DNA of 64,000 nt from Mesorhizobium prunaredense (lineage in GTDB: Bacteria > Pseudomonadota > Alphaproteobacteria > Rhizobiales > Rhizobiaceae). The translations under genes were made by a program, and so were the position numbers. Of the stretch, positions 1-8,487 are shown piece by piece (position 1 is the first letter of the stretch; each line of letters starts with the position of its first letter). The notes beneath the pieces are model-generated. The model was not told where the DNA came from, did no database searches, and saw only the letters and a program-made list of their open reading frames with translations. The DNA lies in NCBI RefSeq assembly GCF_900156895.1, contig NZ_FTPD01000023.1:289000-352999 (forward strand). Direction: 5' to 3'.

Positions 1-885
1 TTCTGCCCGCGTCTCGATGCACTGGATGAAATGCTCGAGCTCTCGCGTCAGCGGCATGCCCTCGCCCACTGCCACATAGGACGGCTCGTTGGTGGTGAAG
101 GCCCATTGGCCGCTGTCTTGCCATACCGCGTGGCGGTAGACGGCGAGCTTGCGCTCCCACGGCTCGACATCGTCGAACACCGCCATCGCCTTGGTGCCGA
201 CCACGGTCAGCCGCCGTTCGCGGTAGGGATTGAGCCGCGACGCGAAGAGGTGGCTGCGCAGACCGTTGGGAAAGCGCATGTGCAGATGCGCGAAATCGCT
301 GAGATTGTCGAGGAGCGCTGCCCCCTCGCCACGCACCTCGATCGGTTCCGTGCCGGTAATGGCCAGGATCATCGACAGATCGTGCGGCGCGAGATCCCAC
401 AGCGCATCGTTCTCGGTGTGAAATTTGCCGAGCCCGAGCCGGTGCGAATGGATATAGCGGACCTCGCCGAGCTCGCCATTGTCGATCAGCGCCTTCAACG
501 TCTCGAAGGCGGGATGAAAACGCAGCACATGACCGACCATGAAGACGCGGCCATTGTCGGCCGCCGCCTTCACCGATCGCTCGGCATCGGCCACCGTCAG
601 CGCGATCGGCTTCTCCACCAGCACGTCCTTGCCGCCCTGGACGGCGCGCACCGCCATATCGGCGTGGAACTGCGGCGGCAGCGCCATCACGATGGCGTCG
701 ATGTCGTTGCGCACAAACAGCGCCTCCGGCTCGATCGCCAAGCAATCCTGCTCACTGGCGAAACCTTCGGCGCGGGCAGGGTTGACGTCCGAGACCGCGT
801 GCAGCGCGCCGAGCGCCTTGAGGGTGCGGATGTGGTTGCTGCCCCAGTATCCGCAACCGAGGACTGCAATGCGCGGTTTCATCAT
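1..885 (-). CDS. Gfo/Idh/MocA family oxidoreductase, partial (3' end beyond window)
   Basis: This is a NAD(P)-dependent sugar-type dehydrogenase; the substrate cannot be named. The N-terminus reads MKPRIAVLGCGYWGSNHIRT, a Rossmann nucleotide-binding motif (GCGYWG). It is followed by the EKP motif of the family (VEKPIAL, near residue 95), whose lysine is catalytic in relatives. The frame stays open to base 1, so about 294 residues are visible and the C-terminus is missing. Two consecutive ATGs (885 and 882) can serve as start, and no strong Shine-Dalgarno sequence precedes them. It resembles WlbA-like or scyllo-inositol-type dehydrogenases only at family level. Confidence 0.88.
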   Translation of the reverse strand, partial: MMKPRIAVLGCGYWGSNHIRTLKALGALHAVSDVNPARAEGFASEQDCLAIEPEALFVRNDIDAIVMALPPQFHADMAVRAVQGGKDVLVEKPIALTVADAERSVKAAADNGRVFMVGHVLRFHPAFETLKALIDNGELGEVRYIHSHRLGLGKFHTENDALWDLAPHDLSMILAITGTEPIEVRGEGAALLDNLSDFAHLHMRFPNGLRSHLFASRLNPYRERRLTVVGTKAMAVFDDVEPWERKLAVYRHAVWQDSGQWAFTTNEPSYVAVGEGMPLTRELEHFIQCIETRAE

Positions 886-1211
886 TCCAACTCTAGAATT
901 TCGTGGCCGAGACATAGCGGCGCGCCCCGCCGAACTCAACCCGGCATTTCTGTGCCCAATTATCTGCCCGGCAAAGCTTTTCGGCCATCAGAGCGACGTG
1001 CGTCCGCCTGGACACACAAAGTACGTCTCAAGACCGTGAAGCTTGGCGACGCGACAGGATGCGATAGAGTGTGGCGCCAGACTGGCTGCATCGACACCGG
1101 CTGCATCGATGCTTGACAGGCTTGGCGTCCCAACCTTATATCCGCCCGACCTTGGCGAACGCTTCGACATGCCGTCTGATTTGAGGCGGATTTCGGGCCT
1201 TTCGCCGCCCT
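886..1211. other. Intergenic region between oxidoreductase and tRNA
   Basis: No convincing gene is visible here. The stretch should hold the promoter of the leftward oxidoreductase gene and of the rightward tRNA, but no clear -35/-10 pair could be assigned by eye. Confidence 0.5.
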
Positions 1212-1288
1212 GGCGGGGTAGCTCAGTTGGTTAGAGCACGGGAATCATAATCCTGGGGTCGGGGGTTCAAGTCCCTCTCCCGCTACCA
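1212..1288 (+). tRNA. tRNA with CAU anticodon (probably elongator tRNA-Met)
   Basis: A complete 77-nt cloverleaf can be folded. The acceptor stem is GGCGGGG against TCCCGCT, with G1-U72 and G7-U66 wobbles. The D arm is GCTC...GAGC, the anticodon stem CGGGA/TCCTG carries loop ATCATAA (anticodon CAT), and the T arm GGGGG/CCCTC carries TTCAAGT. The 3' CCA is encoded. A CAU anticodon can also be tRNA-Ile2 after lysidine modification; the sequence looks more like elongator Met of rhizobia. The 3' end (1278-1290) recurs at 27108-27120, which suggests use as an integration site. Confidence 0.93.
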
Positions 1289-1290
1289 AA
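1278..1290 (+). repeat. tRNA 3'-end direct repeat, candidate attachment site (left)
   Basis: The 13 bases TCCCGCTACCAAA at the tRNA 3' end are found again in the same orientation at 27108-27120. Allowing one gap, the match extends to 17 of 18 bases. This is the usual form of an att core left by a tRNA-targeted element, but no intact tyrosine integrase is seen next to it. Confidence 0.4.
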
Positions 1291-1751
1291 TTTCTCTTAA
1301 TAGAACCAACTGGTTGATTGATATGGCGCCTGAGCAAAGGCGCCCTATCATGTTGCGCCATGTTGCAAACTGCTACCGTTGATTTCCAAGGGTTTCCTGC
1401 AACTATCGGCAGGTCCACGCGACATGAACGCGACACAGGGGGCGACATGGCCGAGAATTTGAACGTTGGATATATGCGCACGGGCACGGCCGAAAAGGAC
1501 GGGTAAGTGCATGAGACGCTGATCCATTTCGATGACCCGCTGCACACACTGTCAGAACGGGATATGCTGATGGTATCCACGCCCAACGGTGGTTCTTTGG
1601 CTTGCAGCCGGTCGAAATCAAAGGCGAGACTCTGGTTGTCTCAGTCATGGTGAAGCCCGCCATGATCTTACATTTTAGGTTGAAGCCGGTCGACAGGCAT
1701 ACGCGCCGCCTCGAACTGGTTTGCAGTTTGCACACCCGAGGGATTTGAACC
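1289..1751. other. Gene-poor stretch between tRNA and recombinase remnant
   Basis: No supported gene. A 19-codon frame beginning at 1447 ends at 1506 and resembles nothing recognised. The stretch looks like degraded DNA at the edge of an integrated segment. Confidence 0.4.
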
Positions 1752-2434
1752 ATGTCGAGCGCGGTCGCCTACTATCGGGTCTCTACACAGCGGCAAGGAC
1801 GTTCAGGCTTGGGCATCGAGGCCCAGCGTGCCGCGGTCGCCCGCTTTGCCGTGGCCGAGGGGATGATCATCCTCCAGGAGTTCACCAAGGTCGAAACCGG
1901 AAAGGGCGCGGATGCTCTTGATCGACGGCCGCAATTGAATGCCGCCCTCGCCCTTGCCCGCCAGACAAAATGCCCAGTCGTTGTGGCGAAGCTCGACCGA
2001 CTGTCGCGTGATGTCGCCTTCATTGCCGGACTGATGGTGCAGCGGGTCCCGTTCATTGTCGCCGAACTCGGCGCCGATGCTGACCCGTTCATGCTTCACC
2101 TGTATGCAGCGCTGGCCGAGAAAGAGCGGCGATTGATCTCGGAGCGCACCAAAGCCGCCCTCGCCTCTCGCAGGACCACTGGAATGAAGCTCGGCAACCC
2201 GACCAACACACTGCAGCGAGAGGTCGGAAAATCTCGATCCGGGAAGCTGATCGATTTGCCCAGACCGTGCTGCCGATCATCGCCTCCATCCAGCAGTCCG
2301 GCATCACCAGCCTGCGTGGCCTGGCAATCGCCCTGAACAATCGCGGGGTGCGCACAGCCAGGAACGGACTTTGGCAGGTGTCGAATGTACGCAACATTTT
2401 GGGGCGGCAAGCTTCTGCGAACTTGCTTTTATAA
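1752..2434 (+). pseudogene. Serine recombinase (resolvase/invertase family), frameshifted
   Basis: The reading frame from 1752 encodes a resolvase-type catalytic domain with the active-site start AYYRVSTQRQ and the conserved KLDRLSRD motif, followed by the E-helix region (AALAEKERRLISERTKAAL). Near base 2240 one base appears to be missing. The frame then runs to an unrelated stop at 2336, while the expected C-terminal part (FAQTVLPIIASIQQSG to GVRTARNGLWQVSNVRNIL) continues in another frame to a TAA at 2432-2434. The original protein would have been about 227 residues. It lies beside the tRNA and could be a relic of the machinery that moved this region. A sequencing error at the shift is the alternative. 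Confidence 0.8.
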
Positions 2435-2701
2435 ACGGGAATTTGCTGACCAGCATGTCCCCATGGAAGCAATCTTTGATGACCGCTCCAAAGCCGTTGC
2501 GCACCCTCGCCGAGACACGCTATCGGCCGCGCCCTCATACCAACCAGTGGCTTCCTCGACCACCTCTTCAGCGCGCTCCGCGAGCGTCCGATTGATCTTG
2601 TTGATCTCGCGCTTCAGCTGCGCAACTTGCTTCTCCAAGGCTTCCTGAGCTTCGCGCTGCGTCTCCGTCGGCGTTGCGTCTTCGTTTGGGTCGTCGGCCA
2701 T
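2429..2701 (-). CDS. Small acidic coiled-coil protein, probably C-terminally truncated
   Basis: The ATG at 2701 follows a clear GGGAG ribosome-binding site. The protein (90 aa) starts MADDPNEDATPTETQREAQE and continues with heptad-like EALEKQVAQLKREINKINRT, a predicted coiled coil. This resembles rhizobial DUF883/ElaB-like proteins, which normally end in a glycine zipper and one membrane helix. Here, after VEEATGWYEGAADSVS, the sequence turns into non-conserved residues with no membrane helix. It converges with the recombinase remnant. I therefore read it as the N-terminal two-thirds of a stress-type membrane-anchor protein whose 3' end was replaced. Confidence 0.55.
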   Translation of the reverse strand: MADDPNEDATPTETQREAQEALEKQVAQLKREINKINRTLAERAEEVVEEATGWYEGAADSVSRRGCATALERSSKIASMGTCWSANSRL

Positions 2702-2900
2702 TGTGATCTCCCTTTTGGGTGGGGGCTCAACGGCCGCCGCAGCGTAAGGTTCCTCAGCAACAAAAAGGCCCACCACCGTGAGGCCGCGGGCTAGCAGCGG
2801 ATGCGAGAGGAACCATCTTGGGTACGCTCCATTTACGACGAGGGTACATGGCTTGCTGGTAAGCTCCGTATGGCGTCAATAGTCTGAAGGGAGCGACCCG

Positions 2901-3233
2901 GTGCCAAAATTTGTGACGATCGGATATGGAGACCGCGAGGGGTACGACCGCACCCCAGTGGCCGTTCGAGATGCAGCTCACGCACACGACGCGCAGCTGC
3001 AGAAAAACGGCGTCTTGATGGGGATCGCGGGCGCCCCCGTGCAAATCCGCAACCCCGACGCTGCTCAAGTTGAAACAGCAAATGGTCCGTTTATGACGTC
3101 GTCGTTGCCGGTGGCTGGCTTTGCCATAATCGAAGCCGCCGATTTGGCTGAGGCCATAGATATGGTGTCACGGACTCCCTGCGCAGTTGCACACGGTGTC
3201 GTCGAGGTCTGGCCGCTAGAGCAACCGTCGTAG
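2901..3233 (+). CDS. YciI-like (YCII-related / DGPF) domain protein
   Basis: This 110-aa protein starts MPKFVTIGYGDREGYDRTP and has the compact alpha/beta layout of YciI-like proteins. It includes the segment NGPFMTSSLPVAGFAIIEAADLAEAIDMVSRTP, which corresponds to the DGPF...GGF/W..i...s.deA......P signature of the family. The DGPF aspartate is replaced by Asn here. Family members are small ferredoxin-like-fold proteins of poorly defined function, sometimes linked to ECF sigma factors. No such partner is nearby. Monocistronic by appearance. Confidence 0.75.
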   Translation: MPKFVTIGYGDREGYDRTPVAVRDAAHAHDAQLQKNGVLMGIAGAPVQIRNPDAAQVETANGPFMTSSLPVAGFAIIEAADLAEAIDMVSRTPCAVAHGVVEVWPLEQPS

Positions 3234-3862
3234 AGGACGCACCGCAACGACAGCAAAGGCTCTAGCCGCCATACCGTCAACGACTGCTTCGTCCACACGC
3301 CGGTCCTTCGCAAGGCGTTTTGCGGGCGGCAGTTCCCCACCCTTCGGGTCGTTGGCGAACGCGAACGATCGACCCTTTGCAGAATTTTTCAAAGGCCAGC
3401 TCTTGGGCAAGTTCTGACCGATAGTGTTGAAAAAATCCTACGCACTCGGCAACAAGCGCCGAGTGCAGAAATACAGTTCTCAGAGCAGACTTCTCGGGAA
3501 CCACGATTCATTATTTGCAGATTGGCGGAAAAATATTCTAACATATTAGGCAGAATAGCTTGGTTGCGGCCGTTTTCAACACTATCGACCCGTTCCAGAC
3601 CTTCGCCGTTGGTACCGAGAAGAGCCCTAATGGGTGTGTAAGCGGACGTAGAACTTCGTCGGCTGCAGCAGCGCTGGCAGCCGTCATTGACCCGCCGGCA
3701 TCTGAAAATCTCACAACTGACTCGACTGTGGATGTGCATTCGTTCCAATGGAACAAGAAAGCGTGCGGAACGTTGTTTGAGGCTGGAGTGCGATGACCCG
3801 GCAACTCACCGTATAGTAAAAAAGAGCGGCGAGATGTCTAAGAGCACTCCCAGGAGACTCAC
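3234..3862. other. Gene-poor 630-bp stretch
   Basis: Nothing convincing is coded here. A leftward frame (3410-3216) reads through with an NDPKGGELPPAKRLAKDRR segment but has no ribosome-binding site and no recognised relatives. The middle (around 3520-3560) is AT-richer and may contain the promoter for downstream sequence. Confidence 0.4.
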
Positions 3863-3949
3863 ATGGATACCACCACGCTTCTCATTATACTTATCGTCCT
3901 TGTCCTGCTAGCCGGCGGCGGCTGGTTCGGCCGCGGTCGCTGGTACTGA
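3863..3949 (+). CDS. 28-residue single-helix membrane microprotein
   Basis: A short gene with an AGGAGA ribosome-binding site (3852-3857) 5 bases ahead of the ATG. The product starts MDTTTLLIILIVLVLLAGGG and ends WFGRGRWY. It is one hydrophobic helix followed by a Gly/Arg/aromatic tail, so probably an inner-membrane microprotein. Similar tiny Leu/Ile-rich proteins with a Gly-rich tail (DUF3309-like) are common in rhizobia; function unknown. The good ribosome-binding site and the membrane helix are the main support. Confidence 0.65.
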   Translation: MDTTTLLIILIVLVLLAGGGWFGRGRWY

Positions 3950-4093
3950 GCAACGCCTCAATACCGAGATCATTCGGCTGGATACCCACTCACGGGAAGG
4001 CATAGCTTCTTGTCCACTGGCAGAAGAATATTGAGCGGCTTATAAATGTCGCTTACTGGCTGCGGCCTGCCGCCAACCGGACAAAGCTGAGGC

Positions 4094-5149
4094 ATGCCTG
4101 AACCAATATTCAAATCCGAAAGCCAAAAAGTCGCCGAAGCTGACGTCGAAAGCTTTCGGCAGGATCTCGGCCCGTTTGTCGTCGCCGCTGAAACGACACG
4201 AATGGCGATGGTGTTCACGGACGCGAAGGAACCCGCCAATCCGATAATTTTTGTCAATGACGCTTTTCTCGAGTTAACCGGATACAGCCGGGAAGAGGTG
4301 CTCGCCCAGAGCTTCAACTTCCTGATGGCGCGGGGCACTGATTCCGATGCGCTGGCGCGCATCGAAACCGCATTTGCCGGCAATACCACCGGCGGTTCGG
4401 AAATCTGCTACCGTCGCAAGGATGGCAGCGAGTTCTGGTCGGCACTCCTCATCAGTCCAGTTCGGGATGAAAGCGGTAACGTCGTGCAGCATTTCGCCTC
4501 CTTCGTCGATCTTACCGATCATAAGCAGGAACAAGCCCGGTCCAGGATGCTCATCGACGAGCTGAACCATCGCGTGAAAAACACCCTTGCCACGGTGCAG
4601 TCGATCGTCTGGCAGGCGTTGCGAAATACCTTTGATCCGGAAGCAATCAAGGAATCCATTGAGTCCCGCCTCTTCGCCCTCTCCCGCTCGCACGACCTGT
4701 TGACCCGCGAGAATTGGGAAGGTGCCGGGCTGCTCGATCTGATCAAGGCAGCCCTGGAGCCGTTCGGGGTTGCAAATGGGCGATCGGAGCACTTTGTCAT
4801 TACGGGCAGCAATATCCGCGTCTCGCCGAAGGTTGCACTTGCTCTCGGCATCGCCTTCCACGAACTCGCGACCAACGCCGTGAAGTACGGCGCGTTTTCC
4901 AACAAGGCCGGGTCGGTCCTGATCTCATGGACGATTGAGCCGTCGCCGGAGGGCAGTCGGCTAATCCTGCGCTGGCAGGAGAAGGACGGCCCGCCTGTGG
5001 TGCCACCGTCCCGGAAAGGCTTCGGCTCGCGAGTGATCGAGCGCGGTCTGGCTCATGAACTCGAGGGCGCGGTTGATCTCGACTACCCGGCAGGCGGCGT
5101 CGTCTGCACGATCAGCTTTCCTGTCCCGAAAAGTGGTCGTGATGAATAA
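4094..5149 (+). CDS. HWE-family sensor histidine kinase with LOV-like PAS domain lacking the photoactive Cys
   Basis: A soluble sensor kinase of 351 aa. Residues about 40-145 form a PAS/PAC domain of LOV type (NPIIFVNDAFLELTGYSREE ... YRRKDGSEFWSALLISPVRD). The LOV adduct motif GRNCRFLQG is replaced by AQSFNFLMA, with Phe74 where the flavin-binding Cys should be. The HWE kinase core follows: phospho-acceptor His159 in ELNHRVKNTLATVQS, the ATPase-side FHELATNAVKYG, and the family WxE element as LRWQEKDGP. It lacks membrane segments. The response regulator gene overlaps its 3' end by 8 bases, so the two form one two-component unit. The signal is unknown; without the Cys a normal covalent LOV photocycle is unlikely. 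Confidence 0.92.
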   Translation: MPEPIFKSESQKVAEADVESFRQDLGPFVVAAETTRMAMVFTDAKEPANPIIFVNDAFLELTGYSREEVLAQSFNFLMARGTDSDALARIETAFAGNTTGGSEICYRRKDGSEFWSALLISPVRDESGNVVQHFASFVDLTDHKQEQARSRMLIDELNHRVKNTLATVQSIVWQALRNTFDPEAIKESIESRLFALSRSHDLLTRENWEGAGLLDLIKAALEPFGVANGRSEHFVITGSNIRVSPKVALALGIAFHELATNAVKYGAFSNKAGSVLISWTIEPSPEGSRLILRWQEKDGPPVVPPSRKGFGSRVIERGLAHELEGAVDLDYPAGGVVCTISFPVPKSGRDE

Positions 5150-5507
5150 ATTGCTTTCCGGTCGCCGCGTCCTCGTTGTCGAAGATGAAATGCTGGTCCT
5201 CATCATGATCGAAGACATGCTGGCCGACCTCGGATGCGAGTCGGTGACAGCAGCCGCGAATGTCAATCAGGCCCTCGCGGCGATTGACAGTCAAATCTTC
5301 GATATCGCCATGCTGGATATGAACCTGAATGGCAACAACAGCTATGCGGTGGCCGAAGTGCTCGGCGCCCGTGGCGTGCCGTTCGTCTTTTCCACGGGCT
5401 ACAGCGGTCACGATGTGAGGGATGGCTACCGCGACCAACCCGTTCTGAAGAAGCCGTTCACGGATAAGGAACTGGTCGAGATACTTACGCGCCTACTTTC
5501 TCGCTGA
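5142..5507 (+). CDS. Single-domain response regulator
   Basis: A stand-alone receiver domain of 121 aa starting MNKLLSGRRVLVVEDEMLVL. The acidic pocket (E14, D15), the phospho-acceptor Asp59 in AMLDMNLNG and the C-terminal KKPF lysine are all present. There is no output domain. Its ATG lies inside the end of the kinase gene (8-base overlap), which fits translational coupling and a cognate phosphorelay. Such receivers often pair with HWE kinases in rhizobia, for example in general stress-response circuits, but no PhyR or sigma-factor gene is present here. Confidence 0.92.
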   Translation: MNKLLSGRRVLVVEDEMLVLIMIEDMLADLGCESVTAAANVNQALAAIDSQIFDIAMLDMNLNGNNSYAVAEVLGARGVPFVFSTGYSGHDVRDGYRDQPVLKKPFTDKELVEILTRLLSR

Positions 5508-5677
5508 TCGAATAGCCCCATCCTCCATTGATCAATATCGACCCAAGGACGCGTGATTGGCCGGACTCAGCCGTCCCCGCCCGCAGGCCATGGCTTGGAG
5601 GCGGGCCGCACATAGTTCGACACAGAGCAGTTCCCGATTTTCCACAGGAGCTGGAACTGGGCTCGGACCCATATCAC

Positions 5678-6766
5678 TCAAGCGGCATCCGGCGGCTCCG
5701 ACTTGGAATGCCTGCGGTCCTTGACCTCGGCCGCGTGCCACTCGAGGAAGAGGCTGTAGCCGACCGCCAGGAGCGTTGGGCCTAGGAACACGCCGATGAA
5801 GCCGAAGGCGAGAATGCCGCCGAGGAAACCGAAGAGCCCGAGTACCACGGGCAGGCTGTTGGACTTAGTGAGGAGATAGGGCCTGAGGACATTGTCAATG
5901 CTGCTGACGAGGAGCAAGCCCCAAGCCGCGACGAAGATGCCCCACCAAACGGCTCCCTGGGCAAATAGCCACAGCGCCACCGAGCCCCACACAAGCGGGG
6001 GGCCCGCCGGTACGAACGACAGGACAAATGTAAGGAAGCCGAGCAATAGCGCCTGAGGCACACCGGCGATCCAGAAACCAATGCCGGCCAACAGCGCTTG
6101 GACGAGTGCCGTGCCGATCAAGCCGTAAACAACGCCCTGCACGGTCACGCCCACGACCGTGAGCAGGCGCCGAGCGCGGGGCCCGGCGATTCGTTCGGCG
6201 CTCCCGCGCACGTACGCTGCCATCTGCCGGCCGTGGCGGTAGAAGAAGTACGCGATGAATACACTTAGACCGAGTTCGAGAAGGCCGACGCCGAGTACAG
6301 CCCCGCTGGCGACGGCGATGTCGGTGGCGGGGCCGATCAGCTTCTTGAGCTCAATCATGAAGGCGGGCGCGTTGTGGGCCAACCTTTCCCAATAGGCAGC
6401 GAGGCTCTCGCCAACCACCGGGAGCCCTGCAACCCAATGCGGTGGCGCCGGCGGGCCTTGATCGAGGACGCGGGTCGCCGCTGTGATCAGGCTGCTTATA
6501 CTGTCCGCCAGTGTCGCCACCATGATGGCGAACGGTGCGACCAGAACAAGGGCAACCGACAATGTCATCAGGGCGGCCGCCAGCCCTCTGTGGCCGCCCA
6601 GGGTCCGCTCGAACCACGTGTAGATGGGCCATGTGGAGTAGCATATGACCGCCGCCCACAACAGGGCCGACAGGAAGGGCCAGAGCACGATGGCGCAACC
6701 AATCGACAACAGCAGGAGGGCTCCGATCCCAAGGATCTGCTCAATTGGCTTGCCGAGGGGTATCAT
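5678..6766 (-). CDS. AI-2E family (PerM-like) transporter
   Basis: A polytopic inner-membrane protein of 362 aa with about seven or eight hydrophobic segments. It includes an N-terminal helix pair (ILGIGALLLLSIGCAIVLWP) and the family's C-terminal region (PLVWGSVALWLFAQGAVWWG, then GFLGGILAFGFIGVFLGPTLL), a strongly conserved signature of PerM/YdiK/TqsA proteins. Family members export autoinducer-2 or act as ion antiporters; the cargo here cannot be told. The ATG at 6766 is preferred because a GAGG element lies upstream; a TTG two codons earlier is possible. Monocistronic. Confidence 0.88.
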   Translation of the reverse strand: MIPLGKPIEQILGIGALLLLSIGCAIVLWPFLSALLWAAVICYSTWPIYTWFERTLGGHRGLAAALMTLSVALVLVAPFAIMVATLADSISSLITAATRVLDQGPPAPPHWVAGLPVVGESLAAYWERLAHNAPAFMIELKKLIGPATDIAVASGAVLGVGLLELGLSVFIAYFFYRHGRQMAAYVRGSAERIAGPRARRLLTVVGVTVQGVVYGLIGTALVQALLAGIGFWIAGVPQALLLGFLTFVLSFVPAGPPLVWGSVALWLFAQGAVWWGIFVAAWGLLLVSSIDNVLRPYLLTKSNSLPVVLGLFGFLGGILAFGFIGVFLGPTLLAVGYSLFLEWHAAEVKDRRHSKSEPPDAA

Positions 6767-7271
6767 GACCAATCAGCCTCGAGGCGGCCTGGGTCTCTGC
6801 CCGCGCATGGTCATGGCGGTTCCAGTTCACTTGGCCCGTGGCTCACAACTAGGCAATGCCGACAAGGTGTTCAAGGGTATGCCGCTTCGCACACAGTCGA
6901 GGGAAGACCACAGCGTTGCCGAGCGCCATTTCGCCGAGGCGGACCGCATTGTACGCGGCTACTGATCGTCGCGATGACATGGAGCCTGTTATCCGCGAGG
7001 AACTTACCGGGCATATAGGCGAGGACCTCGTGACTCGCCATCGACGTCAGTCGCCGGACGAGTTTGTTCTTGGCCTATGTACCCGGCGCGCTCAACGTTT
7101 CACTTGGCGACTTCGACATACGCATATCTGAGCTCGACGTGGTAGCACGGCGCTGTCGTGTATTCAGCGCGAGACGACTTGAAGACGGGATGCCGGAGTG
7201 CAAGGCAGTCGGACTGGCTGTCGAGATAGCTGCCTAGCGAGGAAGGTCCGCTTCTGTCACGAGGATGCCGG
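6767..7271. other. Gene-poor stretch upstream of the permease gene
   Basis: No supported gene. A leftward frame between 7333 and 7100 contains a short segment ending YHVELRYAYVEVAK that is protein-like, but it has no recognisable start signal. The stretch probably contains the decayed continuation of the transglutaminase scrap that follows. Confidence 0.35.
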
Positions 7272-7463
7272 TTAAAATGCGGCGGGATGTAACGTCTGGA
7301 TATGGCGCGCCTTGCTCGTTCCGAGGGGAACATCAGGAGTGGTGAACAGCGTTTCGGGAACGCGAATGTCGGCCGCGCGGTCCTCGTGGACTGACAGCAG
7401 ACATACCAATGCAGTCGGCTGTTGGCAGGTCAGCGTGATTTCATAACCATGGCGGATCAGCAT
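7272..7463 (-). pseudogene. N-terminal fragment of a transglutaminase-like family protein
   Basis: Starting at an ATG (7463) the frame reads MLIRHGYEITLTCQQPTALV followed by CLLSVHEDRAADIRVPETLFTTPDVPL. This is the characteristic beginning of rhizobial transglutaminase-like (bacterial N-terminal region) proteins of about 270 aa. After roughly 48 residues the similarity stops and a TAA follows at codon 64. The catalytic Cys-His-Asp core is absent, so this is a 3'-deleted remnant and should be inactive. Confidence 0.65.
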
Positions 7464-7487
7464 GGAGGATACTCGCTCCTTATCCGA

Positions 7488-7763
7488 CTACCCGAAATTG
7501 GCGGCCGTCAAAGTATAGGATTCGCGACGGCGGTGAGAATAGGCTTTTCGCTCTGCGTCGTAGATCGACGTGCGCATTGAATCGAATGCCGCGAGGCACT
7601 TCGCCTCCGACGGCGCTGTCCCGCGCAACTCCGCGCCCGATTTCTCTAGCGCACCGGTCTCTACCAGGAATCGCACTTGGGACATGCCGTCATGGCCGAT
7701 GAAGCGGACAGCGTTATGCTCATCATCGAAGCTGCGGCTCGGGTTCGGAAAGGACAGTGTCAT
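7488..7763 (-). CDS. DUF1488 family protein (copy 1)
   Basis: The 91-aa product starts MTLSFPNPSRSFDDEHNAVR and continues FIGHDGMSQVRFLVETGAL, the typical opening of DUF1488 proteins, whose function is unknown. The ATG at 7763 overlaps the TGA of the preceding gene by 4 bases (ATGA), which fixes the start. It is the last gene of a leftward run of six small genes (9039 to 7488). A second DUF1488 gene lies at 21972-22265, again directly after the same type of upstream partner, so the pair is duplicated in this window. Confidence 0.8.
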   Translation of the reverse strand: MTLSFPNPSRSFDDEHNAVRFIGHDGMSQVRFLVETGALEKSGAELRGTAPSEAKCLAAFDSMRTSIYDAERKAYSHRRRESYTLTAANFG

Positions 7764-8089
7764 GATTGGCACGCCACCGTTGCACCCGACGCATCTTGCG
7801 CTAGTGCCAGTAGGCTGATGCGCTGTTTACGGCGTTCGGCGGTGCGACGATTGAGAGACATGATGCTACTTGTGGCCTGTGACCTGTTTAGGCCAATCAA
7901 GTCATCATTGCCGACACGCGCCGCAACGCCCGTGAAGACATGATAGACCGTCCAGGACCTATCGGCTTCGACGCGGCGACCGTAAAGCTGCTCCGTGAGA
8001 TCAGGGCCCGGTGCGCCGCCCTCATTTTCCCAGATAGCGATCGCCGCAGTATTCCGTCGCAGCCCGGTTTCGTTGTCTTGACGGTTCAT
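7760..8089 (-). CDS. Conserved small protein with IWENEGG motif (copy 1)
   Basis: A 109-aa protein of unknown function. The conserved core is AIAIWENEGGAPGPD, then YGRRVEADRSWTVYHVFTGV and a basic tail with LNRRTAERRK. A paralogue with the same core (IWENEGGA, YGRRVEPDGSWTIYHVFTG) is encoded at 21623-21958, also just upstream of a DUF1488 gene. The start overlaps the stop of the upstream gene by 4 bases, and its own stop overlaps the DUF1488 start, so all three are probably co-translated. Confidence 0.75.
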   Translation of the reverse strand: MNRQDNETGLRRNTAAIAIWENEGGAPGPDLTEQLYGRRVEADRSWTVYHVFTGVAARVGNDDLIGLNRSQATSSIMSLNRRTAERRKQRISLLALAQDASGATVACQS

Positions 8090-8328
8090 GGTTGTCGCCT
8101 TTCTTCATTGGCCGCGTCCGCATCGATGACGCCCGAAAAGAGCGTTGCTCCGTTCGCGTCGGTGATCGTCATGGCGTCCGGTCGCTGCGGCATGTCGAGG
8201 GTTTGCGAAAGCTGCCTCGCAACCTCGATCGCGTCACCGGTATTCACCGCTTCCTTTGTTTCGCGGCCGACGATGGCATGAGCGTCGTCCGCGTTCCGGG
8301 TGCGGTAGAATTCGATCACGATCTTCAT
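8086..8328 (-). CDS. Conserved hypothetical small protein
   Basis: The product (80 aa) starts MKIVIEFYRTRNADDAHAIV and contains IEVARQLSQTLDMPQRPDAMTITD. It looks like a folded alpha/beta protein with no membrane segment. I do not recognise a named family. It sits inside the six-gene leftward operon, with a 4-base overlap to the next gene downstream, which supports it being real. Confidence 0.65.
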   Translation of the reverse strand: MKIVIEFYRTRNADDAHAIVGRETKEAVNTGDAIEVARQLSQTLDMPQRPDAMTITDANGATLFSGVIDADAANEERRQP

Positions 8329-8346
8329 TGCATGAGCGTCCTGCTG

Positions 8347-8487
8347 TCAGCTCCTGCCCTTGCCGCGTGGGGCGTTGGCCTCGGCGAGCTTGATCTGCGC
8401 GCCGAATGGGCCTTCAGGTTTTGGCGGTGCTTTCACCTGCTTCGGCTTTCTGATCTCGCGACTGCTGCGTTTCTGTCCGTTGGCCAT
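8347..8487 (-). CDS. 46-residue basic protein, short gene
   Basis: A short gene whose start is preceded by AAAGGA. The product reads MANGQKRSSREIRKPKQVKA and then PPKPEGPFGAQIKLAEANAPRGKGRS. It is strongly basic and Lys/Pro-rich, likely disordered and possibly nucleic-acid binding; that is inference only. Similar MANGQKR...-type mini-proteins occur in rhizobia. It overlaps the 3' end of the upstream gene by 74 bases in another frame. Confidence 0.6.
   Translation of the reverse strand: MANGQKRSSREIRKPKQVKAPPKPEGPFGAQIKLAEANAPRGKGRS

Noticed and set aside
3216..3410. Leftward 64-codon frame with an NDPKGGELPPAKR segment
   Set aside because: No start signal and no recognised family; it overlaps the end of the YciI-like gene in antisense.
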